Positions 16,645 through 25,280 of a stretch of 64,000 bases of DNA are shown here, one piece after another (position 1 is the stretch's first letter; every line of letters starts with the position of its first letter). Made by a program: the position numbers and the translations under genes. The stretch is from Desemzia sp045528445 (GTDB lineage: Bacteria; Bacillota; Bacilli; Lactobacillales; Carnobacteriaceae). The stretch lies in assembly GCF_045528445.1 (NCBI RefSeq), contig NZ_JBGQQU010000008.1, positions 1 to 64,000 of the forward strand. Direction: 5' to 3'. The notes beneath the pieces are model-generated. The model was given only the letters and a program-made list of their open reading frames with translations. It did not search any database and was not told where the DNA came from.

Positions 16645-16684
16645 AAAAGCCCTTTTCACTAGTCAGTAGTGGAAAGGGCTTTTA
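16645..16684 (+). terminator. Terminator after fda
   Basis: AAAAGCCCTTT and AAAGGGCTTTT form a strong stem with an inner CACT/AGTG pairing, flanked by A- and T-rich runs. It probably serves both fda and the convergent gene at 16739. Confidence 0.85.
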
Positions 16685-16738
16685 CTGTAGGATGAAACAA
16701 GCTTTGCTCTTTTCTTTAAAAGTACTCTATTGAATGAG

Positions 16739-17905
16739 TTACTTTTTCAGCAAGTACAGGCGATCAAATTCAATGGCTACTTCATAGGCTCCGACTTCTT
16801 CTTGGATTTTCTTTTGGATAGAGGCGTGGAGGGCTTGGTTAGTAGTCTTTTCAATATTATCAGGAACTACTAAATCAAAACGAATAATAGCTGTTCCATT
16901 TTTTTCTTCCACACGAAAATCATGGAACTTAAGATTCAGTTGATAGGATTGCAAGATGCGTTTGACTTGTTTGTAAATGTTCGTTTGTTCCTCATTCTGG
17001 ATTGCGATCGGGTCCAAATGACACACCAACTCTACCTCTAACTGTTCTTTAAATTCTTTTTCAATAGTATCGATTACGCGATGGGCTTCTGTCAAACTCC
17101 AGCTGTCATCGATCTCGATATGAATAGTAGCAAATGTTTTGTTTGGGCCATAATGGTGGAGCAGTAAATCATGGTAACCCACGATAGCCGTATAATTGTC
17201 TAAAAACTGCGTGATTTTTTCTATTTCTTGTTCATTTGGTCTTGGACCAAGCAAGTCATCAATTGAGTCGCGTATGATTTGGATTCCATTGTATAAAATA
17301 TACACCGCAATCAATGTACCAGCATAACCGTCTATTTGCCAGCCAAAAAGAACTTCTACGATGGAGGCACCTAACACAACCAATGTGGTGTAAACATCGT
17401 TGTAACTGTCTTGAGCCGCTGCTTCAATAGCATTGGAATGGATCGTATTTGCTACTCGCTTATAGAAATACCCCTGACACACCTTTATCATCACTGAGAC
17501 TATCAACAGGATAAAAACAAGCGGTGTCGTGGATAAAGGCTCTGGATTCAAGATGCGTTGAATGGAAGTTAATAAAAATTGAAATCCCACAAACATGATC
17601 CCGATGGAAACCATTAGTCCGATGATGTATTCAGAACGTTCGTGACCGTATGGGTGTTCTTTATCTGCAGGTTTGGCAGCCATATGAAAACCAAATAATG
17701 TAAGGATAGAGGACGCGAAATCTGCCACGCTATTGATTGCATCTCCTATAATAGAGACGCTTCCAGATATCCAGCCTGCACTTAATTTAAACAGAAAGAG
17801 AAGCAGGTTGGAAAATAAGCCTATTTTACCAGAGAAAATCCCAATCTGAGAACGACTCCCTTTTTTTAGCTGCTGATTAAGGTAATAATCTATCCATTTT
17901 TTCAT
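16739..17905 (-). CDS. Cation diffusion facilitator family transporter
   Basis: A 388-residue CDF antiporter with about six transmembrane helices (residues 25-215) and a long cytoplasmic C-terminal domain. Metal-site residues are visible in SVSIIGDAINSVADFASS in helix 2, with the D-x-x-x-D pair, and in EAAAQDSYNDVYTTL in helix 5. HPYGHERSEY follows helix 2, as in the Fe/Mn/Zn-exporting branches. The tail of about 110 residues after the cytoplasmic ferredoxin-like domain is longer than in minimal CDF proteins. It exports divalent metal, but which one cannot be told. It is a single gene with terminators on both sides. Confidence 0.92.
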   Translation of the reverse strand: MKKWIDYYLNQQLKKGSRSQIGIFSGKIGLFSNLLLFLFKLSAGWISGSVSIIGDAINSVADFASSILTLFGFHMAAKPADKEHPYGHERSEYIIGLMVSIGIMFVGFQFLLTSIQRILNPEPLSTTPLVFILLIVSVMIKVCQGYFYKRVANTIHSNAIEAAAQDSYNDVYTTLVVLGASIVEVLFGWQIDGYAGTLIAVYILYNGIQIIRDSIDDLLGPRPNEQEIEKITQFLDNYTAIVGYHDLLLHHYGPNKTFATIHIEIDDSWSLTEAHRVIDTIEKEFKEQLEVELVCHLDPIAIQNEEQTNIYKQVKRILQSYQLNLKFHDFRVEEKNGTAIIRFDLVVPDNIEKTTNQALHASIQKKIQEEVGAYEVAIEFDRLYLLKK

Positions 17906-18007
17906 CGTTTACAAGACTCCTAAAATATAGTATTCGTCCATTATAACAAAAGAATCGAATTTTTCACGTCATTTTTCAGCTCAGATGGTTCCTTTTTAAC
18001 AACAATA

Positions 18008-18052
18008 AAAGAATGAGAACTTTTAGTAACCCAAAAGTTCTCATTCTTTAAC
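18008..18052. terminator. Terminator between the beta-lactamase-like and CDF genes
   Basis: AAAGAATGAGAACTTTT and its complement form a 17-bp perfect stem around a loop of about 10 nt, with T-rich flanks. It ends the minus-strand transcript of the gene at 18075. Confidence 0.82.
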
Positions 18053-18074
18053 TGTTGTCAAACTTAGACCACAT

Positions 18075-18860
18075 TCAGCGTTCTTCGATTTTCTGGAAGA
18101 TCAATTTTCCGATGTCCTGCATCCAAGCATACATTTGAGCTTCATCTTGGACGTCCATAGCAAGAGCTGCGATATACACTTTCTTGTCTTTGTAGCGGAA
18201 TAAAGCCACATCATGCAAGACAGTGTTGTCTTCATCTGTTTTATTTAATATTTCCAGAATAGGGATATTTTTTTCGGTTAATGATCCAGGCAATCCGTTT
18301 CGAAATTGTTGATTTACTAAAGGAAATTCAATTTTTTCTTGCCACTCCAGATTCTGTTCTCCTAATTGAATGATGTCTTTCATCACTGCAATGGCTCCCT
18401 TAGGAGAGATTTCATTGGTCAAGCCAGAAGCATAATCCATCAAGTAACGTCTTAGCTTCACATCTTTTTTCCATTCTTTTGTTTCGATCCATTCTTGAAT
18501 CGTTCTGAGCCCAACATGGGCGATCAATTGGTTGGTCGCTTCATGATCTGAAACAGCGATCATCATTGTCAGCAAATCTTCTATGGTCCATTTTTCGATT
18601 CGGGGCAGTAAATGCAGTACCCCTTTGCCTGCGATCCGTCTTTCCGTTGGTACAATGATTTCTTCCAGCAGATCCATTTGCCCACGAACAGCTTTTTCAT
18701 AGTAAAATAAATAGATGGGCAACTTGGTCAGATTCGCTGCTGTAAACAGCTTTTCTGCTTGCCACGTTACCATTTTATCCCCTACTGAGACCATCAAGCC
18801 TTTAGTGTCTAAGGGCGTATACTGCTTGTTCACAGCAATGAGTTCTTTTTCCCATTCCAT
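18075..18860 (-). CDS. Class A beta-lactamase-fold protein lacking the catalytic serine
   Basis: A 261-residue protein of the beta-lactamase-2/serine hydrolase fold, without a signal peptide. All three active-site motifs can be placed, and all three deviate. SxxK is TAANLTKLP with Asn43 at the serine position and Lys46 kept. SDN is SDH at 104-106 (AVSDHEATNQLI). KTG is KTD (LNKTDEDN). The Asn codon is AAT, one transition from AGT (Ser). The protein therefore probably does not acylate beta-lactams and may be a binding or regulatory pseudoenzyme, or a newly inactivated hydrolase. Cytoplasmic location is also unusual for the fold. It has its own terminator and stands alone. Confidence 0.82.
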   Translation of the reverse strand: MEWEKELIAVNKQYTPLDTKGLMVSVGDKMVTWQAEKLFTAANLTKLPIYLFYYEKAVRGQMDLLEEIIVPTERRIAGKGVLHLLPRIEKWTIEDLLTMMIAVSDHEATNQLIAHVGLRTIQEWIETKEWKKDVKLRRYLMDYASGLTNEISPKGAIAVMKDIIQLGEQNLEWQEKIEFPLVNQQFRNGLPGSLTEKNIPILEILNKTDEDNTVLHDVALFRYKDKKVYIAALAMDVQDEAQMYAWMQDIGKLIFQKIEER

Positions 18861-19041
18861 AAAGATCCCTCGCTTTCACAGAAATTAGGTGTTCCTATTT
18901 AGCTACCTAACGAAGTTCTTCCTGACACAACCATTACTCTGACTGCATTTTACCTGTTGTTTCCTCACTATCATCATATAGCTTTCTTGTCTTAAAAGCC
19001 ACTGATTAGTCATCGCTCAATTTACTAACTTAGGGCAACAA

Positions 19042-19074
19042 AAAGTGACCGCATTCCTTTAACGGCCACTTTCC
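19042..19074. terminator. Terminator after cutC
   Basis: AAAGTGACCG and CGGCCACTTT pair around a short loop 4 bp from the cutC stop. It ends the minus-strand cutC transcript. The 18861-19041 gap holds nothing else that I can identify. Confidence 0.7.
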
Positions 19075-19077
19075 TGC

Positions 19078-19716
19078 TTATAATATTCCAACGACTTTTG
19101 TGCCATGTACTTCTTGCACCGCTAATTCTTGTTGGATTTCTTCTAAATTATCTTGCGTGATTCCTCCACCGGGCAAAATAATGATCCGGTCTCCAGCATA
19201 ATTGATCCCTTCTCTTAATTTGACAAAATGCTCTTCAATCGGAGTAGTCAAAGGACCTCCGTGTGTTAAAATACGTGAAAAGCCTGCGTCACATAACCAA
19301 TCGATAGTTTTCTGCTGAAAATCTTCCGCAATCTCATCAAATGCCATATGGAATGTCTTCTCCATGGAACCGCCATACTTAACGACTTGACGTAAAAAAT
19401 CTTTGTCCAGCTCTTTCTTTTCCGTTAAAGCTCCAATAACAATGCCATGAACCCCAGCATGTTGAGCCAGTTGAATGTCTCGCAGCATAATAGCCTTTTC
19501 GATATCGTCATATACAAAATTACCGCCACGAGGACGGATGATGGCCATAACCGGAACCGCCTTGGTTTTGCAATAAGCTATTGCTTGTTCCATTACACCT
19601 AAACTGACCGTTGTTCCCCCAACAGCCAAGTTATCACACAGTTCAATTCGATCGGTTCCTTGTTGAATAGCTTTAGGAATCTTGGTGAAGTTTTCTACGC
19701 AGACTTCTTTTAACAT
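19078..19716 (-). CDS. cutC: CutC family protein (copper homeostasis)
   Basis: A 212-residue TIM-barrel protein. Family motifs are EVCVENF at the start, then RIELCDNLAVGGTTVS (residues 23-38), MAIIRPRGGNFVYDD, FHMAFDEI and ILTHGGP. CutC was named for copper tolerance in E. coli and binds Cu(I) in enterococci, but its exact reaction is uncertain. It lies 22 bp downstream of the papain-like hydrolase gene on the same strand, so the two are probably cotranscribed. RBS GAGGAGATAG precedes the ATG. Confidence 0.93.
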   Translation of the reverse strand: MLKEVCVENFTKIPKAIQQGTDRIELCDNLAVGGTTVSLGVMEQAIAYCKTKAVPVMAIIRPRGGNFVYDDIEKAIMLRDIQLAQHAGVHGIVIGALTEKKELDKDFLRQVVKYGGSMEKTFHMAFDEIAEDFQQKTIDWLCDAGFSRILTHGGPLTTPIEEHFVKLREGINYAGDRIIILPGGGITQDNLEEIQQELAVQEVHGTKVVGIL

Positions 19717-19738
19717 ACTATCTCCTCGTTCCTTTTGA

Positions 19739-20347
19739 TTATCCTACTAACCGTTTTTGGCAAAGCTTATAAAAATGATGTAGTGTTCCTGTTAAACCAG
19801 CTTCTCGAGAAAAATCAAACATAGGATTTTCTTTGACTAAATACTCCTGAACCGTTCCTTCATAAATCAATTCGACTTGTTCAAGTTGTCTAAAGTCATC
19901 CGGTGTCGTCAGGTGCGGAGCTTTATCATGCAGCTGAATATCGGCTTCTTTCAGTGCATGAGCTACAAATTGTGAGCAAAAATAAGCATTGTCACGATTA
20001 AAGTCTCTGTGCAGCACGATCGCTAACAGGCCTAAAAAGTTGTACTTATATTTGTCTTTGTCTTTCTCAAATTGACTCATCATAAACTGCAGCTGTTTGT
20101 ATTGCAGTGGCGTGACCTCTAAACTGTAGAGCTCACAAAAAGCTTCGTTTAATAGATGTGCTGTCACATCTTCTCGAACAAAACCTCCAAAAAACGGATT
20201 ATAGACATTCTTTCTTGCGAAACTGTAAACTTGAGTCAACTGATTGTCTAAAGCTAAAGAGGCATGATTGTAAGGTTTACGTGTATATTTTTTAATCGCT
20301 GTATTCAAAACAGTTCCTGTATCCGTTAAAAGCAAGTAAATTTTCAT
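19739..20347 (-). CDS. YiiX/YebB-like permuted papain-fold hydrolase
   Basis: A 202-residue protein with the circularly permuted NlpC/P60-like layout. The histidine comes first in PYNHASLALD near residue 28, and the cysteine comes late in NAYFCSQFVAHAL near residue 124. This order defines the YiiX/YebB-type hydrolases, whose substrates (peptidoglycan amides or lipids) are poorly known. No signal peptide is present, which argues for a cytoplasmic role. It shares a transcript with cutC. An AGAGGGGAAAA ribosome site precedes the ATG. Confidence 0.75.
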   Translation of the reverse strand: MKIYLLLTDTGTVLNTAIKKYTRKPYNHASLALDNQLTQVYSFARKNVYNPFFGGFVREDVTAHLLNEAFCELYSLEVTPLQYKQLQFMMSQFEKDKDKYKYNFLGLLAIVLHRDFNRDNAYFCSQFVAHALKEADIQLHDKAPHLTTPDDFRQLEQVELIYEGTVQEYLVKENPMFDFSREAGLTGTLHHFYKLCQKRLVG

Positions 20348-20470
20348 TTTTCCCCTCTGTTTTTCATTCTATGATAGTATCTTACTACTGATTATGTACT
20401 GCTTATTCGATGCGTTCTGTTCTCTACATCTAAATTTTAGTATAGCACAATTTTTTCGTGACGCGAGCAC

Positions 20471-20498
20471 AAAAAAACGACGATTATTCGTCGTTTTT
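20471..20498. terminator. Terminator after the gene at 20511
   Basis: AAAAACGACGA pairs with TCGTCGTTTTT around a short loop. It is 12 bp from the stop codon of the minus-strand gene at 20511. Confidence 0.8.
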
Positions 20499-20510
20499 AG
20501 GCTTATTTTA

Positions 20511-21296
20511 TTAAGGGTAACGGATATATTGTTGCTGCCCTATCATTTGCTCGACATTTATTTTAACTCCGTAATCGAAATTCAGCTGCAGCATCTCTTC
20601 ACGATTTTCAGCTTCAATTAAATCTAACGTATGTAGACTATTCTTCAATCTTTCTTTATTTTTTGTTAGTTCTTTAACAAAATACCGTTGATTTTTAGTC
20701 AACTTCTTCCATTCTGCAGTAGTTTCTAAATACGCTACATAGGCTTCTATTTCAGCATTTTTTTCCAATAACAATTTGAGCGTATCGTATTGGTACAGAT
20801 TGACTATCGCAGCTGTTTTTTGTGTCTTTCTAACATCGTCTACGGTAATCTCTTCCCGAATCAATACATCTTTTTCATAATAGTCCTTGTATTCTAAAAT
20901 GCATTGATTGTATTCCTGGTGCCACTCCCACAGTTTTTGGTAGGCTTGATGTCCTGCAATGACCTCTGATAGTTCACTATCCACAGGAATCGCTAAAGGA
21001 AGCGTATAATAATCTAGATCGATTTTCAAGTGGTCTTCTCCAATAGAAAAAATATTTTTGCTGATATCGGCAAATGTAGACAAGTATGTCTGTGCTTCGT
21101 AAGCTTCAGCTTTCACTTCTTCTCCATCCAAAGTAAAATAAGCTGTCCCTACACTTTCTCCACCTTTAGTAAATCCTGTCATATAATACAATTTTCCATT
21201 TACACGGTAAGAAATCGGATTGATAAACGTTCCTTCTGTCCATGTTCTGAATTTCTTCATTCTTTTTGTTAACTGTTTAATGGTATTTTTATCCAT
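20511..21296 (-). CDS. Hypothetical cytoplasmic protein, 261 residues
   Basis: I do not recognise this family. The protein begins MDKNTIKQLTKRMKKFRTW, then has a beta-rich first half (NPISYRVNGKLYYMTGF, GTAYFTLDGEEVKAEAY) and a long helical second half rich in Lys, Glu and Tyr that is likely to form a coiled coil at about residues 165-235. The first half recalls a PepSY or uptake-type sensing module (a domain that compares a dietary or cofactor value), but that is only an impression. The ATG at 21296 follows GAGGAGAAAAA and is preferred to an in-frame upstream start at 21347 lacking a ribosome site. It stands alone with its own terminator. Confidence 0.65.
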   Translation of the reverse strand: MDKNTIKQLTKRMKKFRTWTEGTFINPISYRVNGKLYYMTGFTKGGESVGTAYFTLDGEEVKAEAYEAQTYLSTFADISKNIFSIGEDHLKIDLDYYTLPLAIPVDSELSEVIAGHQAYQKLWEWHQEYNQCILEYKDYYEKDVLIREEITVDDVRKTQKTAAIVNLYQYDTLKLLLEKNAEIEAYVAYLETTAEWKKLTKNQRYFVKELTKNKERLKNSLHTLDLIEAENREEMLQLNFDYGVKINVEQMIGQQQYIRYP

Positions 21297-21444
21297 TTTT
21301 TTCTCCTCATACTTTTTTTCTAATTGAATTCCAATCCAGTATAGCAAACTTTTTACTGGTAATCGTCAAAAAAGCACCGAAAGACTTCGCTGCTTTTTCA
21401 CCGATAGTTATAAAATTACTATTTTGTTTGTTGGAGAGTCTACA

Positions 21445-22070
21445 TTAATAAGCAGTTAATCCGCCATCTACAATAAACTCAGAACCTGTTGAATAGCTGG
21501 ATTCATCAGAAGCTAAATACAATACAAGGTTGGTTACTTCCTCAGACTGAGCAACTCTTTTCAATGGAATTTGTTTTGCAAAAGCCTCTATAACAGCCTT
21601 TGTATCTTCTTGAACCACCATCGGAGTTGCAATCACACCTGGATGCACTGAATTAACACGGATACCATAATTGGCACATTCTCTTGCAGCAGCTTTTGTC
21701 AAACCGCGAACAGCAAATTTAGTATCAGTATAGCCAACAGCTCCCCCAACGATACCGTTCATAGAAGAGATATTCACAATAGAACCGCCACCGGCTTTTT
21801 GCATAGACGGAACCACTGTTTTCATTCCTAAGAATACAGAAACTTGATTGATCTCCACAATGCGGCGGTAATCTTCTTCCGTTGTGTCTAGTAGAGATTT
21901 GCCATTGTGATGCCCGTATTGTTGACTAAGACATCCACTGGTCCAAATGTTTCTTCCGTTTTAGCAACAACAGCAGCCCACTCTTCTGCAATAAAGCGTC
22001 TTGCATGAGACTCACCCATACCTTGAGCAGCACCAGTAATAATGATAACTTTTTCTTCTAAACGAGCCAT
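21445..22070 (-). pseudogene. Short-chain dehydrogenase/reductase, decayed
   Basis: An NAD(P)-binding SDR broken by two lesions. The N terminus is good (VIIITGAAQGMGESHARRF, the TGxxxGxG motif), but it jumps from IAE straight to EWAAVVAKTEE. About 35-40 residues expected between the first strand-helix unit and this point are missing, in frame. After VNNTGITMA a one-base deletion in a run of A (about 21897-21901) shifts the frame to a stop. Restoring one base gives K-S-L-L-D-T-T-E-E-D-Y, which leads directly into the second half (INQVSVFLGMKTV to the end), with the catalytic Ser, YTDTK and the C-terminal DGG all intact. It lies downstream of the truncated MarR gene. Confidence 0.88.
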
Positions 22071-22121
22071 AAAAAAACTCCAGTTCCAGTAATAAAATCA
22101 TTTTTATTTTTTAATGTTATT

Positions 22122-22451
22122 TCAATAAACCCTAGCTTCTTTCAGTGCTTCCGTACCTTTAGGAGTAATTTCTAAATAAATCGCTCTACAATCATTCTTA
22201 TCATACATCCGTTTTACCAATTCAAGCTTGGCCAGTTTTTCTGCCATTTTTGTACTCGTACTTTTGGAATACCCTAATGGTTCAGTCAAGTCAATGTGCT
22301 TTACCGGACCTTTGGCTTCTATCTTACTTAAAACACTAATGGTTGATATGCCAATAGGATAAGAAAAATCTTTAGTAAATCGAACAATATTTCCATTGAT
22401 TACCTGTTCAATCATATGAGTTAGTTTGAAAATATTCGTTGCATTCTCCAT
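22122..22451 (-). CDS. MarR-family regulator, probably C-terminally truncated
   Basis: A 109-residue winged-helix regulator. The DNA-binding part is complete: STISVLSKIEAKGPVKHIDL, then GYSKSTSTKMAEKLAKLELV and the wing YDKNDCRAIYLEITPKG. After TEALKEARVY the frame ends with TGA, whereas typical MarR proteins go on for 25-35 residues into the dimerisation helices. The protein is therefore probably damaged, like the SDR gene 51 bp downstream that it presumably controlled. Two inverted repeats just upstream (22587-22637) are candidate operators. If stable, the short form might still bind DNA poorly. Confidence 0.75.
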   Translation of the reverse strand: MENATNIFKLTHMIEQVINGNIVRFTKDFSYPIGISTISVLSKIEAKGPVKHIDLTEPLGYSKSTSTKMAEKLAKLELVKRMYDKNDCRAIYLEITPKGTEALKEARVY

Positions 22452-22586
22452 TTAAACCTCCTATGAAGCTATAACCTGCGTACTAATTTTGACCAGTTTC
22501 CACGGTCAACTAAATACGCTTACAAAATAACAGTAGAGCAATGATTGTTAGGAACTTCAGACTGGTTGACCCTCCTTTATAACTCA

Positions 22587-22637
22587 ATTGTTTCTATGTA
22601 AACAATTTAATTTAGAAGTATCTAGCTAAATTAAATT
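22587..22637. promoter_or_regulatory. Two adjacent inverted repeats upstream of the MarR gene
   Basis: ATTGTTT/AAACAAT (22587-22606, 6-bp loop) and AATTTAATTTAG/CTAAATTAAATT (22604-22637, perfect 12-bp arms, 10-bp centre) overlap by 3 bp. They lie about 135-185 bp before the MarR start, where a MarR-type autoregulatory operator is expected. The remainder of the 22452-22829 gap is featureless. Confidence 0.5.
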
Positions 22638-22829
22638 ATTTGTCCTATATTTTGAGGTTCCATATTGGCACATATGCAATTAGAAGCAGATGAATGCTTT
22701 ATACATTCCCCTGCCTCTAATACCCTATTTCTTTTCACATCCATACGTCACTTTGATAGCCATCTTTATGCTCTAAAGAATGTTTTACTTTTGCAGGTAT
22801 TCTGTCTGTATTTCCTGCTTGAAATAACT

Positions 22830-23366
22830 TTAATGATATTCATCCAGAATTTGTTGGGTAATCTCTTGGGGCGTTCCGCTGGAAATAATTAAATCTGTAT
22901 CTTCAGGCGATTCCAGCTCTTTAGTTGCTTGACAGAAATCGATTCTCTTTTCAATGGATTCTAAAGTATCGCCTCTATTTTTCATACGTTCTATCATTTC
23001 TTCTTCGGTAATTTGAAAAAAGATCACTTTCGTTTCCTTTGCAAATTGTTCCTTCATCACACGAGCGCCATTTTTATCTAAGGTCACTTGCACTGTGTCG
23101 TACTTTCTCAACTTGCTTTCGACTTCTCTCACAGATAAACCATAAATATTCTCAGCATAAAAAGTTTGTTCAATAAACGGTTCTTCCTTCATTTGTTCGT
23201 TGGTTCGGAAATAATAATGGATTCCATTCTCTTCTCCTAAACGCGGCTTTCTTGTCGTTGACGTTACCAATTTAGGGATACCTTTTTCGACCAGCAAATC
23301 ACTCACGGTTGATTTCCCGCTGCCGCTCGGTCCAACTAAAACCAAAATCCTTTTCTGACTTGGCAT
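22830..23366 (-). CDS. Guanylate-kinase-like P-loop nucleotide kinase
   Basis: A 178-residue protein with the P-loop LVGPSGSGKSTVSDLL at residues 10-25, TSTTRKPRLGEENGIHYYF (the GMP-binding segment of guanylate kinases) at about 36-54, and a lid region IERMKNRGD near residue 130. It is slightly shorter than housekeeping Gmk (about 205) and lacks some GMP-binding tyrosines, so it is likely a second, divergent member. It is divergent from guaC (GMP reductase), which supports a role in guanine nucleotide balance, though substrate cannot be proved. RBS AAGGAGGAAG. Confidence 0.8.
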   Translation of the reverse strand: MPSQKRILVLVGPSGSGKSTVSDLLVEKGIPKLVTSTTRKPRLGEENGIHYYFRTNEQMKEEPFIEQTFYAENIYGLSVREVESKLRKYDTVQVTLDKNGARVMKEQFAKETKVIFFQITEEEMIERMKNRGDTLESIEKRIDFCQATKELESPEDTDLIISSGTPQEITQQILDEYH

Positions 23367-23518
23367 TTCCTTCCTCCTTGTTATTTCTCGATAGTGTTTT
23401 TATTGTACCAAAAAAGACTTGAAAGGTTGATTAATTTATATTAAAAATCAAAAAAGAAGAGATTATGGCAAATCCATCTGTAAACAGGAAGAGACCAGTT
23501 TTTTTCTGCGTTTTTCCT

Positions 23519-23547
23519 TTGACAAAAGAATAAATATAGTGTAAATT
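23519..23547 (+). promoter_or_regulatory. guaC promoter
   Basis: Perfect TTGACA (23519-23524), 17-bp spacer, TAAATT (23542-23547). The leader to the ATG is about 95 nt and A/T rich, with CGAA (23558) and TTCG (23589) that might be degenerate PurR half-sites; that last point is weak. Confidence 0.65.
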
Positions 23548-23645
23548 GTTCTAGGTGCGAATTTTAATTAGATGCAAATCTTTAAAAGTTCGTGTTTTTT
23601 TGTGTGCTAATAGAGCAACACTAAATAAAGAAACGAGGAATAATC

Positions 23646-24620
23646 ATGAAAATTTTTGATTACGAAGACGTTCAATTGATCCCTAATAAAAGTATTGTAA
23701 GAAGTCGTTCAGAATGCGACACTACTGTTACTTTAGGAAACCATACATTTGCATTGCCTGTTGTTCCGGCGAATATGCAAACTGTTATTGATGAAGAATT
23801 AGCTGAAAAATTAGCGGCCAACAATTATTTCTATGTTATGCACCGCTTTGATGAAGCCAGCCGTATCCCATTTATTGAAAAAATGCACGCTAAAGGTCTT
23901 TTTGCTTCTATTAGTGTAGGAGTAAAACAAAACGAATATTCATTTATCGAAGAATTAGCTGAAAAAGCATTGATCCCAGAATATATCACGATTGATATTG
24001 CTCATGGTCATTCACAATCGGTTATCGATATGATCCAACACATCAAAAAACATTTGCCAGAATCATTTGTGATCGCTGGAAATGTAGGTACTCCAGAAGC
24101 TGTTCGTGAATTGGAAAATGCTGGAGCAGACGCTACAAAAGTCGGCGTGGGTCCTGGGAAAGTTTGTATCACGAAATTAAAAACTGGATTCGGTACTGGC
24201 GGTTGGCAATTAGCGGCTATCAATTGGTGTGCTAAAGCTGCGCGCAAACCGATTATTGCTGATGGTGGAATCCGTGATCACGGTGACATCGCTAAATCAA
24301 TCCGTTTTGGTGCTTCAATGGTCATGATCGGTTCATTATTTGCAGGTCACGAAGAATCTCCAGGACACACGATTGAAAAAGACGGTAAAAAATACAAAGA
24401 ATACTTTGGTAGTGCTTCTGAATACCAAAAAGGCGAACGCAAAAACGTCGAAGGTAAGAAAATCATGCTTGAACACAAAGGCAGCATCAAAGATACCTTA
24501 GTTGAAATGAAACAAGACTTACAATCCTCTATTTCATACGCTGGCGGAAAAGATCTCGAAGCCATCCGTAAAGTAGACTACGTACTGGTTAAAAACTCAA
24601 TCTTTAACGGAGACCGCTAG
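23646..24620 (+). CDS. guaC: GMP reductase
   Basis: A 324-residue TIM-barrel enzyme that reduces GMP to IMP with NADPH, releasing ammonia, so guanine can be recycled to adenine nucleotides. The catalytic loop GVGPGKVCITKLKTG places the nucleophile at Cys174, the position known for the short Firmicutes enzymes. HGHSQSVIDMI and the phosphate-binding GGIRDHGDIAKS are also present. There is no CBS insert, which separates it from IMP dehydrogenase. The stop codon TAG overlaps the first base pair of the nested-hairpin repeat that follows, so that repeat must form the 3' end of the transcript or be read through. Confidence 0.96.
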   Translation: MKIFDYEDVQLIPNKSIVRSRSECDTTVTLGNHTFALPVVPANMQTVIDEELAEKLAANNYFYVMHRFDEASRIPFIEKMHAKGLFASISVGVKQNEYSFIEELAEKALIPEYITIDIAHGHSQSVIDMIQHIKKHLPESFVIAGNVGTPEAVRELENAGADATKVGVGPGKVCITKLKTGFGTGGWQLAAINWCAKAARKPIIADGGIRDHGDIAKSIRFGASMVMIGSLFAGHEESPGHTIEKDGKKYKEYFGSASEYQKGERKNVEGKKIMLEHKGSIKDTLVEMKQDLQSSISYAGGKDLEAIRKVDYVLVKNSIFNGDR

Positions 24621-24988
24621 AGAGCGGAACAGAGCGTTCAGACCACTGGCTATAAGAAGGAGCAGTCCAGTTGGTGCTTTTTATCAACAGGACTGCTTCG
24701 GCTTATAGACATGTGGTCTGCTCTGTGCAGCTCGTCTTAGATAGAGAGAGTGGAGCGCGGCGTTTAGATTACCGGCTATAAGAAGAAAAGGGTCAGTTAG
24801 GTGAACTTTCCTAACAGACCCTTTTCAGCTTATCGACGTGCAATCTGCCGCGCGCAACTCGTCTAAAGAGAGCGGAACAGAGCGTTCAGACCACTGGCTA
24901 TAAGAAGGAGCAGTCCAGTTGATGCTTTTTATCAACAGGACTGCTTCGGCTTATAGACATGTGGTCTGCTCTGTGCAGCTCGTTTTAA
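24619..24988. repeat. Nested-hairpin repeat, three tandem units of about 122-126 bp
   Basis: Units start at 24619, 24745 and 24867. Units 1 and 3 are nearly identical; unit 2 has a different core. Each folds as nested stems. In unit 1 CAGAGC, CAGACCAC, GGCTATAAG and GCAGTCC pair with later GGACTGC, CTTATAG, GTGGTCTG and GCTCTG. Unit 2 keeps the same fold with changed sequence on both sides (GCGCGGC with GCCGCGC; TAGATT with AATCTG). Common ends are AGAGAGCGGA and GCAGCTCGT. The first unit begins inside the guaC stop codon. Confidence 0.85.
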
Positions 24989-25009
24989 CTAAAGAGTGGC
25001 TAAAAGTAG

Positions 25010-25275
25010 ATTCTACAATATTTGACATTGGTAAGTAGAAAATACACTTCTGTTTAACTCTAACCCCATTAGAAACTCATTCTTAGAAATTACTGGAGGA
25101 ATATGGGGTTGCTTATAGCCATGAAAAGGATGTAAAAAAAGGAAACACTGTGGGCGTACGCCCAAGTGTACCATGCTTGTAAGCTGCTGAAGCAGCAACA
25201 ATCATGGCTTTCCATAAGCAACCCTATAGGCCGGAGGAAATTTCTTTACTAACGTTAGAAGATGAAGATCCTAAA
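25010..25275. repeat. Foldback element copy 2 (about 250 bp family)
   Basis: Arms GGAGGAATATGGGGTTGCTTATAGCCATG (read in two parts) near 25092-25122 and CATGGCTTTCCATAAGC, CAACCCTATAGG, CCGGAGGAAATTT near 25203-25245 are largely complementary. The loop contains the perfect palindrome GGGCGTACGCCC and a second small stem (GCTGCTGAAGCAGC). Outer flanks match copy 1 and copy 3. No protein is encoded. Confidence 0.8.
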
Positions 25276-25280
25276 AGTAA

